A stretch of 64,000 bases of DNA from Sphingobacterium sp. UGAL515B_05 (lineage in GTDB: Bacteria > Bacteroidota > Bacteroidia > Sphingobacteriales > Sphingobacteriaceae). The position numbers and the translations under genes are program-made. Location: contig NZ_CP109907.1 in NCBI RefSeq assembly GCF_033097525.1, forward strand, positions 4,092,001 to 4,156,000, written 5' to 3'. Below are positions 1-7,836 of this stretch, piece after piece. Each line of letters opens with the position of its first letter. Position 1 is the first letter of the stretch. Below the pieces are notes generated by a model. The model had not been told where the DNA came from. It saw only the letters and a list, made by a program, of their open reading frames with translations, and searched no databases.

Positions 1-1
1 T

Positions 2-475
2 GCCAATAAACCTATTGCAGAGGTAAAAACTTTACGTTTAGATAAGCAATCCCGTACTTCTAATGGTTTGGCACGTGTATTAATTAAGAATTATTGGAAG
101 AAGGAAGTCGAATTGGTCACTGATGAATCTATAGAGCCAGATGCCTATGTTTTAATTGGGGATCGTACTTTCGGTAAGAAGAATGCAGTACCCTATGTTT
201 ATGATTTGGGGGAAGAGTGGTTTAACTTTACTGGATTACCTTTCGCTTTTGCCTTATGGGTCAGTAACAAAAAACTTCCCGACTCTTTTGTGGAGCAATT
301 TAATGAAGCTTTAGCCTATGGCGTTGAACATGCAACCGATGTGATAGCCGGTCTCCCAGAATTTGAGGGCTTTGATTATACCAAATATCTGACGCAGCAT
401 CTTAATTTCCATTTAACAGATAAGAAGCGTGAAGCTGTAAAATTGTATCTCCGGTATTTAAAAGAACTGGATTAA
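2..475 (+). CDS. mqnA: chorismate dehydratase MqnA (menaquinone biosynthesis), 5'-truncated by window edge
   Basis: The frame is open from base 2, so the gene starts upstream of the window and only about 157 C-terminal residues are seen; a TTG at 68 is internal, not a start. The segment EEWFNFTGLPFAFALW, followed by the helical tail ending in KLYLRYLKELD, is typical of the C-terminal half of MqnA. MqnA is a periplasmic-binding-protein-like fold enzyme that removes water from chorismate to give 3-enolpyruvyl-benzoate, the first step of the futalosine route to menaquinone. The catalytic N-terminal half is outside the window, so activity cannot be judged. The gene stands alone here; the next gene is convergent. 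Confidence 0.85.
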   Translation, partial: ANKPIAEVKTLRLDKQSRTSNGLARVLIKNYWKKEVELVTDESIEPDAYVLIGDRTFGKKNAVPYVYDLGEEWFNFTGLPFAFALWVSNKKLPDSFVEQFNEALAYGVEHATDVIAGLPEFEGFDYTKYLTQHLNFHLTDKKREAVKLYLRYLKELD

Positions 476-532
476 CCTGGGGCGCTTGACCTGAACAGGA
501 ACCATGACATACCCTGAAAAATTTTAAATCAG

Positions 533-581
533 AATTGCCAGGTAAGCCCTCACAATGCCGTGTAAGGCTTACCTGACAATT
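533..581. repeat. imperfect 16-bp inverted repeat (hairpin) downstream of mqnA
   Basis: Arms AATTGCCAGGTAAGCC (533-548) and GGCTTACCTGACAATT (566-581) pair at 15 of 16 positions around a 17-nt loop. No T-run follows on either side, so it is not a classical intrinsic terminator. It may protect or process the mqnA 3' end, or be a dispersed palindromic element. Confidence 0.6.
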
Positions 582-686
582 GATTCCCCGGGTGCACTAA
601 CCCCCCGATAAATTCCCTTTATTTCCTGCTTTTGTTTATAACGACTTCGGTAAGGCGTATAACTCCGCTTATACCACGTTTGGAAT

Positions 687-798
687 CAACAGGGTAACAG
701 TACCCTTTTTACAGGGTATTAACAGGGGGTTAATAGGGGTACCACCCCTGTTAACCCCCTGTTATACCCCTGCTAACCCCCTGTAATACCCCTGTTAA
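687..798. repeat. mirrored cluster of 22-bp GC-rich repeats in an AT-rich intergenic region
   Basis: Three direct copies beginning ACCCCTGTTAA or ACCCCTGCTAA start at 744, 766 and 788, an exact 22-bp period. The left half (about 690-740) carries the same unit in the opposite orientation. At the junction, 721-740 and 744-763 form a 20-bp inverted repeat with one mismatch and a 3-nt loop. The plus strand therefore has several G-runs on the left (691-740) and the minus strand several on the right. The 476-981 gap holds no credible gene; besides this cluster it has the hairpin at 533 and the terminator at 841. Confidence 0.7.
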
Positions 799-840
799 AG
801 TCAAACATGATATTAACCAAAAGTTAATCAGGTTCCTATA

Positions 841-866
841 AAAAAACCACTCATTGAGTGGTTTTT
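841..866. terminator. bidirectional intrinsic terminator between convergent mqnA and helicase genes
   Basis: AAAACCACTC and GAGTGGTTTT pair around a 3-nt loop, with A-runs on the left and T-runs on the right, so it can stop transcripts from either side. Confidence 0.75.
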
Positions 867-981
867 ATATCAACTTATTTAAACGACAATGCAGGTCTCC
901 CTATGCATCGAATCACAGTTTGTGATGGATCTGACCTTCGCCAGCGAAATAGGTAAGAAGGATCTCTTGGCGCGTAAAGAA

Positions 982-2286
982 CTAGGTACGTCCAATTTTT
1001 ACTTTACGTCCTTTTATTTTTTGCCCACTAGCCTTATTGATAATAATGGAAGCAAGCTTTCTTTTAACGGCAACATAAGCGACCTTATCTTTCACTTCTA
1101 TTATACCGATGTCGTCTTTTTCAACACCTTCCAAATGCAGGAGAAAACCTACGATGTCAATTTTATTGACTTTATCTTTTCGTCCAGCACTGATATAAAG
1201 TGTGGCGAAGGGTGAATTTTCCGGAAGATCATAGTATTCGGGAAATTCCTCTTCAGGTATTTCTTCCGCTATATAGGGATAGGCTTCTTCAGGCTTTAAG
1301 ATGACATAGACATCACCCTTTGCCTGCATACGCGCAGTACGTCCATTGCGATGAATAAAGCCATCTTCTTTATGCGGTAGCTGGTAATGAATAATGGCAT
1401 CGACTTCGGGGATATCCAGCCCTCTTGCAGCCAAATCGGTCGTGATCAAAACATTGTTGGAATGATTACGGAATTTGAGAAGCGCCAGCTCACGATCTTG
1501 CTGTTCAAGTCCGCCATGAAATGTGTCGTGAATAATATTGCGATTGTCCAGCAATTCGCTGATGTGATCTACTGCATCGCGATGATTACAGAAAATAATC
1601 ATTTTTTTCGTCCCAATCTTGCAGATGAGTTTTAGCAATGCCTCCAATTTCTTTTGAACAGGGGCAACGACCTTTTTTATTGTAATGCGGGGTATGTTCT
1701 GTGAGTTATTCAGAAAATCAACAAGGATAGGCTCCTTTATCTGTGTAAATGGCGGGATTGCATCCATCATCGTTGCAGAAGTCAATATCCGTGATCTGAT
1801 GGCCGGTATATGTCGAATAATGAAATCCATTTGATGCTGAAATCCCAGTTCCAACGATTTATCAAATTCGTCTAACACAAGGGTGTGGATACTGGTCGGA
1901 TCAAAATTTCCTTCTTCGATATGTTGTTTTATCCGTCCTGGAGTTCCAATAATAATCGCGGGAGCATCTTTAAATTCATTTTTTTCGATACGGGTGCTGT
2001 GACCGCCATAGGCACAGGTGACTTTCTGACCTGTGGCCACTTTGCGTAGCACTTGTTCTATCTGTAAGGCAAGTTCGCGGGTCGGCACTAAAATCAGTAC
2101 TTGAACCTCCCGAACGATTTCCTTCAATTGCGCTAAAATGAGCAATGAAAAGGCCAGGGTTTTGCCAGATCCTGTAGGTGAAAGTAAGATGAAATCATGG
2201 TCTTTTTGATACGATTCCACTACTTTTTCTTGCATCTCATTTAAGGATGAAATGCCTAATTTATTTAAAATAGCTTCTAGCTGCAT
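982..2286 (-). CDS. DEAD-box (DEFD variant) RNA helicase, DbpA/CsdA-like
   Basis: A 434-residue ATP-dependent RNA helicase with all core motifs: I SPTGSGKT (about 36-43), Ia PTREL (about 68), GTPGR, II as DEFD rather than DEAD (about 139-142), SAT (about 170-172), TTDLAARGLD and HRNGRTAR. The last ~75 residues match the DbpA-type RNA-binding domain, which in E. coli DbpA targets 23S rRNA during 50S assembly, so ribosome assembly or RNA remodelling is the likely role. The frame extends 5 codons upstream to a TTG, but a TATTTTTG -7 box lies 4 nt before the ATG at 2286, so I use that ATG; the mRNA would be leaderless. Confidence 0.9.
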   Translation of the reverse strand: MQLEAILNKLGISSLNEMQEKVVESYQKDHDFILLSPTGSGKTLAFSLLILAQLKEIVREVQVLILVPTRELALQIEQVLRKVATGQKVTCAYGGHSTRIEKNEFKDAPAIIIGTPGRIKQHIEEGNFDPTSIHTLVLDEFDKSLELGFQHQMDFIIRHIPAIRSRILTSATMMDAIPPFTQIKEPILVDFLNNSQNIPRITIKKVVAPVQKKLEALLKLICKIGTKKMIIFCNHRDAVDHISELLDNRNIIHDTFHGGLEQQDRELALLKFRNHSNNVLITTDLAARGLDIPEVDAIIHYQLPHKEDGFIHRNGRTARMQAKGDVYVILKPEEAYPYIAEEIPEEEFPEYYDLPENSPFATLYISAGRKDKVNKIDIVGFLLHLEGVEKDDIGIIEVKDKVAYVAVKRKLASIIINKASGQKIKGRKVKIGRT

Positions 2287-2290
2287 TTGA

Positions 2291-2298
2291 CAAAAATA
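2291..2298 (-). promoter_or_regulatory. -7 promoter box of the helicase gene (leaderless geometry)
   Basis: TATTTTTG on the minus strand fits the Bacteroidota -7 consensus TAnnTTTG and sits 4 nt upstream of the ATG, placing transcription start at or next to the start codon. No clear -33 TTTG is seen. Confidence 0.6.
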
Positions 2299-2360
2299 CA
2301 AAATACCGCTATCTTGAAAGGAACAAACCAGAATGAAAATTTTTCAGGCATTTTATACCT

Positions 2361-2404
2361 AAAAAAAAGCAAGGTAACCGGTCTATAAAAGATGATTACC
2401 TTGC
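2361..2404 (-). terminator. intrinsic terminator of asnA
   Basis: 9-bp stem (2369-2377 with 2396-2404) and, read on the minus strand, a run of eight T immediately after it. It lies downstream of the asnA stop codon. Confidence 0.8.
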
Positions 2405-2474
2405 GTTGATTTGTATCGATATACTGGAAAACGCGTTATAGTTGCCGTGTTATTAATTCTTATTAAGTATTGTT

Positions 2475-3521
2475 TTATAAGATATCAATACCTTCTTGTC
2501 TTAGCGTTTCTTTTTTGTCCTCTTCCCAGATACTAACTTGGACTTCTCCAATATGTTGTTTCTTGAGCATAAACATACAGACACGTGATTGTCCGATCCC
2601 ACCGCCCATAGATTCTGGTAATTGATCATTAAGTAACATGCTGTGGAAGGTCAGTTTGGATTTTTCAGTACAGTTTCTGATTTCCATTTGATGTGCCAAG
2701 GCTGTTTTGTCGACACGAATTCCCATGGAAGAAAGTTCAAACGCTGAATTTAAGATCGGGTTCCATACGAGAATATCGCCGTTCAATCCTTTGTGCCCAG
2801 CCTCATTTGCTGTACTCCAGTCGTCGTAGTCCGCTGCGCGACCATCGTGAGCCACACCATTGCTGAGCGCCCCTCCGATACCATATAAAAATACTGCTCC
2901 GTGTTCTTTTGTGATTGCATTTTCACGTTCTTTTGCCGTTAGATTAGGATATTTTTGTAGCAGTTCTTCTGCCGAAATGAATGTAATGGTTTCCGGAAGA
3001 ATTGCTTTTACCTGTGGATACTTGCTTTCAACCTGTTGTTCCGTAAATCGTAACGCATCGTAAATTTTTAATACGGTTTCTTTCAGTAAGGCCAAGTTAC
3101 GTTGATCTTTATCGATTACTTTTTCCCAGTCCCATTGGTCTACATAGATTGAATGGATTGGCGTATAGTCTTCATCAGGTCGTAGCGCTTTCATGTCTGT
3201 GACGATGCCTTCTCCAGGTAGCATTTCAAGCTCTTTTAAACGGACTCTTTTCCATTTTGCCAATGAATGTACCACGACAGCTCTTTTTTCATTCAATGAT
3301 TTAATCGGAAATGATACCGGACGCTCAATTCCATTTAAGTCATCGTTTAATCCTGTGCCGTCCAAAACCACCAATGGTGATGAGATCGGAATTAAATTTA
3401 ATGCTTTCTTTAGTTGTTGGACAAATGTATCTTTAACGAAGCTGATAGCAACTTCGGTACTTAAAAGTTTTCTTCCCTCCATATGAGTCAAATGAAATAC
3501 CATGCGCGGATTGATACGCAT
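2475..3521 (-). CDS. asnA: aspartate--ammonia ligase (asparagine synthetase A)
   Basis: A 348-residue protein recognisable along its length as AsnA, a class II aminoacyl-tRNA synthetase-like enzyme that makes asparagine from aspartate, ammonia and ATP through an aspartyl-AMP intermediate. Diagnostic stretches are VVLDGTGLNDDLNGIERPVSF, HSLAKWKR, IYVDQWDWEK and the C-terminal GGGIGQSRVCMFML. Family members are about 330-345 residues, so it is full length. The start follows a TACTTTTG box with a leader of about 30 nt; internal Met7 or Met14 are alternatives. It is monocistronic with its own terminator, and uses free ammonium instead of glutamine (AsnB). Confidence 0.95.
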   Translation of the reverse strand: MRINPRMVFHLTHMEGRKLLSTEVAISFVKDTFVQQLKKALNLIPISSPLVVLDGTGLNDDLNGIERPVSFPIKSLNEKRAVVVHSLAKWKRVRLKELEMLPGEGIVTDMKALRPDEDYTPIHSIYVDQWDWEKVIDKDQRNLALLKETVLKIYDALRFTEQQVESKYPQVKAILPETITFISAEELLQKYPNLTAKERENAITKEHGAVFLYGIGGALSNGVAHDGRAADYDDWSTANEAGHKGLNGDILVWNPILNSAFELSSMGIRVDKTALAHQMEIRNCTEKSKLTFHSMLLNDQLPESMGGGIGQSRVCMFMLKKQHIGEVQVSIWEEDKKETLRQEGIDIL

Positions 3522-3553
3522 AGTTTTTTTATTTTTTATTCAGTTATTTCATA

Positions 3554-3561
3554 CAAAAGTA
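3554..3561 (-). promoter_or_regulatory. -7 promoter box of asnA
   Basis: TACTTTTG on the minus strand, 32 nt upstream of the asnA ATG; no convincing -33 element. Confidence 0.5.
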
Positions 3562-3722
3562 TGAAAATATCACTGGTTAATCTGTTTGGTTGTGATTTTT
3601 AATATTTATCCATTAAAAAGTTGAAAAAATAAAAAAATTCTAACAAAATGAAGGTAGGTCAATATTTAATTATAAAACTAATAATTTGTTGGTGCGACTA
3701 AAAGTGTTTGGTTACTTACCAA

Positions 3723-3750
3723 AAGAGCCCTGAAATATTTCAGGGCTCTT
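3723..3750 (-). terminator. 28-bp perfect palindrome, terminator of the iscA operon
   Basis: Perfect 14+14 palindrome containing AGAGCCCTGAAAT, 26 bp after the stop of the IscA-type gene. The T-run after it is short on both strands. Confidence 0.7.
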
Positions 3751-3776
3751 CTGTTTATGGTGGATCGATTGATTGA

Positions 3777-4103
3777 CTATACGGAGAAGCTTTCGCCGCA
3801 AGCGCAGGTGCGGCTTGCATTGGGATTGTGAAATTCAAAGCCTTTTCCATTCAGGCCGTCTGAATAATCCAGTTCTGTACCGGCCAGGTATAAAAACGAT
3901 TTGATATCCAAACAGACTTTTACGCCTTTATCTTCGAAAAATTGATCACCTTTTTTTTCCTCATTGTCGAAGTTCAGTTTATAACTCAAACCCGAGCAAC
4001 CGCCACTTTCCACAGCAACACGCACAAAGTAATTGCTGTCATATTGCTCATCCTTCATGATTTCCTCGATACGAGTTTTTGCTTTGTCAGTAACTGTAAT
4101 CAT
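3777..4103 (-). CDS. IscA/SufA/HesB-type iron-sulfur cluster carrier protein
   Basis: A 108-residue A-type carrier that accepts nascent Fe-S clusters and passes them to apoproteins. The three ligand cysteines are present: Cys36 in ESGGCSG and Cys100/Cys102 in TCACGES near the C terminus. The frame extends 12 codons further up, but the ATG at 4103 has a good ribosome binding site (AAGGATAATACT before ATG) and gives the usual family length. It lies 81 bp downstream of a cysteine desulfurase in the same orientation, the expected partner supplying sulfur. IscA, SufA and ErpA subtypes cannot be separated by eye. Confidence 0.9.
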   Translation of the reverse strand: MITVTDKAKTRIEEIMKDEQYDSNYFVRVAVESGGCSGLSYKLNFDNEEKKGDQFFEDKGVKVCLDIKSFLYLAGTELDYSDGLNGKGFEFHNPNASRTCACGESFSV

Positions 4104-4184
4104 AGTATTATCCTTTGTATAAAGCAAAGATACGTACAATCTTGCTATATTTCGACTGTTATAAAGTTTTTAGAATGTCATAAA

Positions 4185-5363
4185 TTAGTCGATCAGGCCA
4201 GCTTTGAAAAGTTGCCAGATGGGGGATTGATCGCGGATTTTGTGAACCGCTGCTGTGATCAATTGGGCACATTGTATAATATCCTCTTGCGTCGTAAATA
4301 TGCTTAAGCTAAAGCGAATGGCCGATAATGCATCTTCTTTGGAAATACCCATTGCCATTAAAACATGGGAAGGTTCTCTGGAGCCGGTCACGCATGCTGA
4401 ACCGGAGGAAAGGGCCAAGGTGGGGCAGGCTGTCATAATTTCGCTGGCCAGGATATGTTTAAAGCTAATGTAACTGGTGTTTGGTAGGCGGGGTGCATTT
4501 TTTCCATGAATGATAATTTCAGGAATCTCACTTAAAATTTCTTCCAATAGATTGCGGTTTCGTTCGACCGTATTATAAACTGCTGGTTTAATCAGAGACA
4601 TGGCTTTTCCAAAGCCGACGATAGCTGGCACATTGTATGTGCCGCCTCTAAATCCGCTTTCCTGACCACCGCCGATAAGGAGAGGAGTAATTTGAATCGG
4701 TTTCGATTTTCTTCGGATGTAGAGTGCGCCGACTCCTTTTGGGCCATGAAGTTTGTGAGCACTTAAGCAGAGTATGTCGATATTTAATTTTTGTAGATCA
4801 ATGTCGATTTTTCCAATGGCCTGTGTCGCATCACAAAAAAATAAGACGTCTTTTTCGGTACAGATATCGGCTATTTGTGCGATAGTAGATAGCACACCTG
4901 TTTCATTGTTGGCCGCCATGATACAGACCAGTATTGTCTGGGCTGTGATTGCATTCTTTAAATCATCGAGGGCAATCATCCCTTGTGCGTCGACTGGCAG
5001 GTAGGTGATTTCGGCCCCCTGCTTGGCTAACTGTTCGCAGCAACTTAATACGGCTTTGTGTTCTGTTGAAACGGTGATAATATGATTCCCCTTAGACTGG
5101 TATTTGTCAAATATGCCACAGATTACGGTATTAATACTTTCCGTTGCACCTGAATTGAAAAATAGTTCTTTTGGAGCGCAATTTAGGGCGACTGCGATTT
5201 GACTGCGTGCTCGCTGAACGGCAGCATTGGCTTCGCGCCCCATTTGGTGATAGACACTCGATGCGTTCGCATAGTTTTGGATGAAGTAGGGCGTTATCTC
5301 GTTCCATACTTCATCCAAAATCCGCGTAGTGGCATTATTGTCCAAATAAATGATATCCTTCAT
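4185..5363 (-). CDS. cysteine desulfurase (NifS/IscS family)
   Basis: A 392-residue PLP enzyme that converts cysteine to alanine and carries the sulfur as a persulfide for Fe-S cluster and tRNA thiolation. The PLP lysine is Lys204 in LSAHKLHGPKG, His102 (STEHKAV) is the conserved PLP-stacking histidine, and Cys324 in SSGSACVTG is the persulfide cysteine on the long group I loop. It starts 26 bp after a DUF983 gene and is followed by the IscA-type carrier; no IscU, HscAB or ferredoxin gene is in this cluster, so the operon is a minimal Fe-S module. IscS and NifS names cannot be separated from sequence alone. Confidence 0.93.
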   Translation of the reverse strand: MKDIIYLDNNATTRILDEVWNEITPYFIQNYANASSVYHQMGREANAAVQRARSQIAVALNCAPKELFFNSGATESINTVICGIFDKYQSKGNHIITVSTEHKAVLSCCEQLAKQGAEITYLPVDAQGMIALDDLKNAITAQTILVCIMAANNETGVLSTIAQIADICTEKDVLFFCDATQAIGKIDIDLQKLNIDILCLSAHKLHGPKGVGALYIRRKSKPIQITPLLIGGGQESGFRGGTYNVPAIVGFGKAMSLIKPAVYNTVERNRNLLEEILSEIPEIIIHGKNAPRLPNTSYISFKHILASEIMTACPTLALSSGSACVTGSREPSHVLMAMGISKEDALSAIRFSLSIFTTQEDIIQCAQLITAAVHKIRDQSPIWQLFKAGLID

Positions 5364-5389
5364 CAGGATAAAGATAAGGATAATGAAGG

Positions 5390-5815
5390 TTATGCTGAAG
5401 CCTTCACATCAACTTCCTTTTTTTTGACATTTGGATCATATCTCAAGCCCGGCGTTAACCAATACATCAGTACGATACGCGAGTAGCGGTAGTTGAAGGG
5501 TGACATCAACACAACGCTCATGATGGCAACTGTTGCATAGAGTATAAAAGAAGAATCGTTTCCTGTCAGAATATAGGTTGCCATGCAAGCAGTAACCATT
5601 TCAGCAATAGAGAAAGCATAGGTTACGTACATCGCGCCATAGAAATAGCCCGGTTCACGCTCATAGCGTAGGCCGCAGTAATCACAGTGGCTGTTCATTT
5701 TTTGAACTTTCAGACCGTACGCAGGCCCTTGGTACACATGGCCGATTCTACATCTTGGACATTTTGCTTGCCATGCAGCTTTAAATTCAGATAATTCGTA
5801 TTTAACCTCTTCCAT
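5390..5815 (-). CDS. DUF983 family membrane protein with zinc-ribbon motifs
   Basis: A 141-residue protein of unknown function. The N-terminal part has two cysteine pairs (KCPRCRIGHVY and SHCDYCGLRYE), a likely zinc ribbon, followed by two predicted membrane helices (about residues 62-84 and 88-108, the second ending at SPFNYRYSRI) and a lysine-rich tail. This matches the DUF983 family, widespread in Bacteroidota and Alphaproteobacteria. It begins 2 bp after the AraC regulator and ends 26 bp before the cysteine desulfurase, so it is co-transcribed with Fe-S genes; a metal or redox role is possible but unproven. Confidence 0.85.
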   Translation of the reverse strand: MEEVKYELSEFKAAWQAKCPRCRIGHVYQGPAYGLKVQKMNSHCDYCGLRYEREPGYFYGAMYVTYAFSIAEMVTACMATYILTGNDSSFILYATVAIMSVVLMSPFNYRYSRIVLMYWLTPGLRYDPNVKKKEVDVKASA

Positions 5816-5817
5816 AG

Positions 5818-6684
5818 TTATAGTTGTTTTCTGAACTCTTCAGGTGTGAGCCCAGCGGATTTCTTGAAAAATTTAGTAAAGTATGAGTTGTCCTTAAATT
5901 GCAGCTCATCTGCAATTTCGGTAATGTTTAAATTTCTATTGACCAGGAGCCGCTTTGCTTCAAGGACAATGCGGTTCCGGATGATTTCTCCCGCAGACTG
6001 TCCAATATAAGACTTACAGATCGCGTTGAGATGATTGGGCGTGATAAATAGCTGATCCGCATAAATGCTGGGCAGCTTGGTCGATTTAAACTGCTGTTCA
6101 ACCAATTGCTGAAAGCTGTTGAATATTTTATGATTGTAGGGATTGCCTCTTTCGAGATGTTCCTTCTCTGTAGCAATTGAAATATATAATATAAATTGCA
6201 GTAAAAGTGTACGGATATAGTCTTCCGATAATCGCTCGGCTTTGGCGGATAAGATTTGGTCGAGAATAGCAGTCGCCTGGTAACGATACTGTTCAGCCAA
6301 CACGAATATCAGATGTTCAATTTTACCCTGTAGAAAGCTAAAGCGCTCCAGGTAGTCGGCGCGTAAAAGAAAGGATTGGAAGTAATCAATGGAAAAATTG
6401 ACGACATAACCTGCTTCATCCCCTACAAAATTCCAGGTATGCACCTGGCCTGGCACCATAAAATAGATCTGATAAGGCGCTATCTTATAATGATTAAAAT
6501 CAATGATATGCTCACCCGACCCTTTGGTGAAAAGGACGAAATGAAAAAAATTATGCTTATGGGGGAATACCATATCCTGATGCTTGATGATATATTCTTT
6601 CAGATCATCAATGTGAATCGTTGTGTTATTGTTGAGATCAATACTACAACTATCAATGATAGGTATGGTGTTTTTTCTAATCAT
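5818..6684 (-). CDS. AraC-family transcriptional regulator with N-terminal cupin domain
   Basis: A 288-residue regulator. The N-terminal ~150 residues are cupin-like (FPHKHNFFHFVLFTKGSGEH, then a hydrophobic beta-rich segment), the usual ligand-binding half. The C-terminal ~100 residues carry the two helix-turn-helix motifs of AraC, ending with NLNITEIADELQFKDNSYFTKFFKKSAGLTPEEFR. The inducer is not evident. It is the first gene of a leftward cluster with DUF983, cysteine desulfurase and IscA genes. A TAATTTTG box lies exactly 4 nt upstream of the ATG, predicting a leaderless transcript. Confidence 0.92.
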   Translation of the reverse strand: MIRKNTIPIIDSCSIDLNNNTTIHIDDLKEYIIKHQDMVFPHKHNFFHFVLFTKGSGEHIIDFNHYKIAPYQIYFMVPGQVHTWNFVGDEAGYVVNFSIDYFQSFLLRADYLERFSFLQGKIEHLIFVLAEQYRYQATAILDQILSAKAERLSEDYIRTLLLQFILYISIATEKEHLERGNPYNHKIFNSFQQLVEQQFKSTKLPSIYADQLFITPNHLNAICKSYIGQSAGEIIRNRIVLEAKRLLVNRNLNITEIADELQFKDNSYFTKFFKKSAGLTPEEFRKQL

Positions 6685-6688
6685 ATTA

Positions 6689-6696
6689 CAAAATTA
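6689..6696 (-). promoter_or_regulatory. -7 promoter box of the AraC-DUF983-desulfurase-IscA operon
   Basis: TAATTTTG on the minus strand, 4 nt before the ATG at 6684. Confidence 0.6.
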
Positions 6697-6827
6697 GGGT
6701 AAATATTCTTTTATAAGTGGTGTTTATTTATTGTTTTGTGGTATTTTTCAATGATTTTGATGTTTTGGTGTTTTGTTCGTGATGTTGGAACAATCCTTGT
6801 TTGTAAAATTTTAAAATATATTTATAA

Positions 6828-7685
6828 ATGGAAAGTAATTTGAATAGCCTAGGAACGAGATTTGGGCGATTAACCGACATTGTGATTGAATCAATACCGG
6901 GGATTATTGGGGGAATTATCCTATTAATTCTCGGTAAATATGTCATTGGTTTTGTGGACCGATTATTACATAAACGTTTTGAAAAGAAAAATGTGGATCC
7001 GTCGATCCGGGCTTTTATCTCTAGCATCGTCAAGATTGTCATGTGGGTGATGTTGCTTCTCACCGTAGCAAGCCAGATTGGGATTCAGACAACATCTTTT
7101 ATTGCTGCGTTGTCTGCTTTTGGGTTGGCAGTTGGTATGGCGCTTCAGGGCAGCTTGAGCAATTTTGCTGGCGGAGTGCTCATATTGATGTTTAGGCCTT
7201 TTGAAGTAGGGGATTCCATATCAAGTGCAAATGGTACTGCAGGTACGGTAGAACGGATTGATATCTTGTATTCCACGTTAATTGGTGATGATGGGGTGCG
7301 TGTTTTTAGCCCCAACGGACCCTTGGCTAATTCAGTGATCAAAAATTATACGAAAATCGTCCAACGGATGTTTGAATATACCATCAGTATCTCTTATGAT
7401 AAAAACGTAAAAGAAGCGAAAGATATCATATTAAGGGTTCTCCGTTCGAATGAGAATGTGTTGACAAGTCCGGAGCCAACTGTTTTCATCAAAGAATTGG
7501 GGGACAGTGCCATGGTTTTGACCGTTCGAGCCTGGACGAAAAGAGAGCACTATGTCGCTGCGCGAAACTCGATGCAGGAAAAGATTATGTTGGAGCTGGA
7601 AAGGAACGATATTAGTTTATCTTCCAATCCGACGCAGATTAGCATTGTTTCAAATTCAAGTGACCAAGGAACTGCAAAAGCTTAG
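6828..7685 (+). CDS. small-conductance mechanosensitive channel, MscS family
   Basis: A 285-residue inner-membrane channel that opens under membrane tension to release solutes on osmotic downshock. Three membrane helices are predicted (about 19-40, 65-86 and 92-122). The third is the pore helix, with the Gly/Ala pattern AALSAFGLAVGMALQGSLSN, followed by the family signature FRPFEVGD and a cytoplasmic beta plus alpha/beta domain. Length equals the E. coli MscS class (286). It is monocistronic, divergent from the AraC gene, and followed by a hairpin terminator. Confidence 0.95.
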   Translation: MESNLNSLGTRFGRLTDIVIESIPGIIGGIILLILGKYVIGFVDRLLHKRFEKKNVDPSIRAFISSIVKIVMWVMLLLTVASQIGIQTTSFIAALSAFGLAVGMALQGSLSNFAGGVLILMFRPFEVGDSISSANGTAGTVERIDILYSTLIGDDGVRVFSPNGPLANSVIKNYTKIVQRMFEYTISISYDKNVKEAKDIILRVLRSNENVLTSPEPTVFIKELGDSAMVLTVRAWTKREHYVAARNSMQEKIMLELERNDISLSSNPTQISIVSNSSDQGTAKA

Positions 7686-7717
7686 TCCTGGTCCGTTTCC
7701 AATGCATGTATAAGGAC

Positions 7718-7757
7718 AAAGTACCTGTAGGCAATGATAGCCTGCTGGTACTTTTTT
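7718..7757 (+). terminator. intrinsic terminator of the MscS gene
   Basis: Outer stem AAAGTACC/GGTACTTT with an inner AGGC/GCCT, followed by a T-run on the plus strand. Confidence 0.75.
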
Positions 7758-7770
7758 AATTTTAACGGAT

Positions 7771-7797
7771 CCATCTTACCGTATTTTGGTAAGATGG
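7771..7797. terminator. second hairpin between the convergent MscS and dehydrogenase genes
   Basis: CCATCTTACC (7771-7780) pairs perfectly with GGTAAGATGG (7788-7797). No long T-run follows on either strand, so its activity as terminator of the leftward dehydrogenase is uncertain. Confidence 0.5.
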
Positions 7798-7836
7798 CCT
7801 TATTTAAGCTGTTTAAAAGCTGAAAAAATCTTCTTT

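Noticed and set aside
687..798. CRISPR array
   Set aside because: The 22-bp units are contiguous, degenerate, and occur in both orientations without unique spacers; no cas genes are present.
889..1215. 108-codon plus-strand frame
   Set aside because: Lies opposite the helicase C-terminal coding sequence and has no recognisable protein or RBS.
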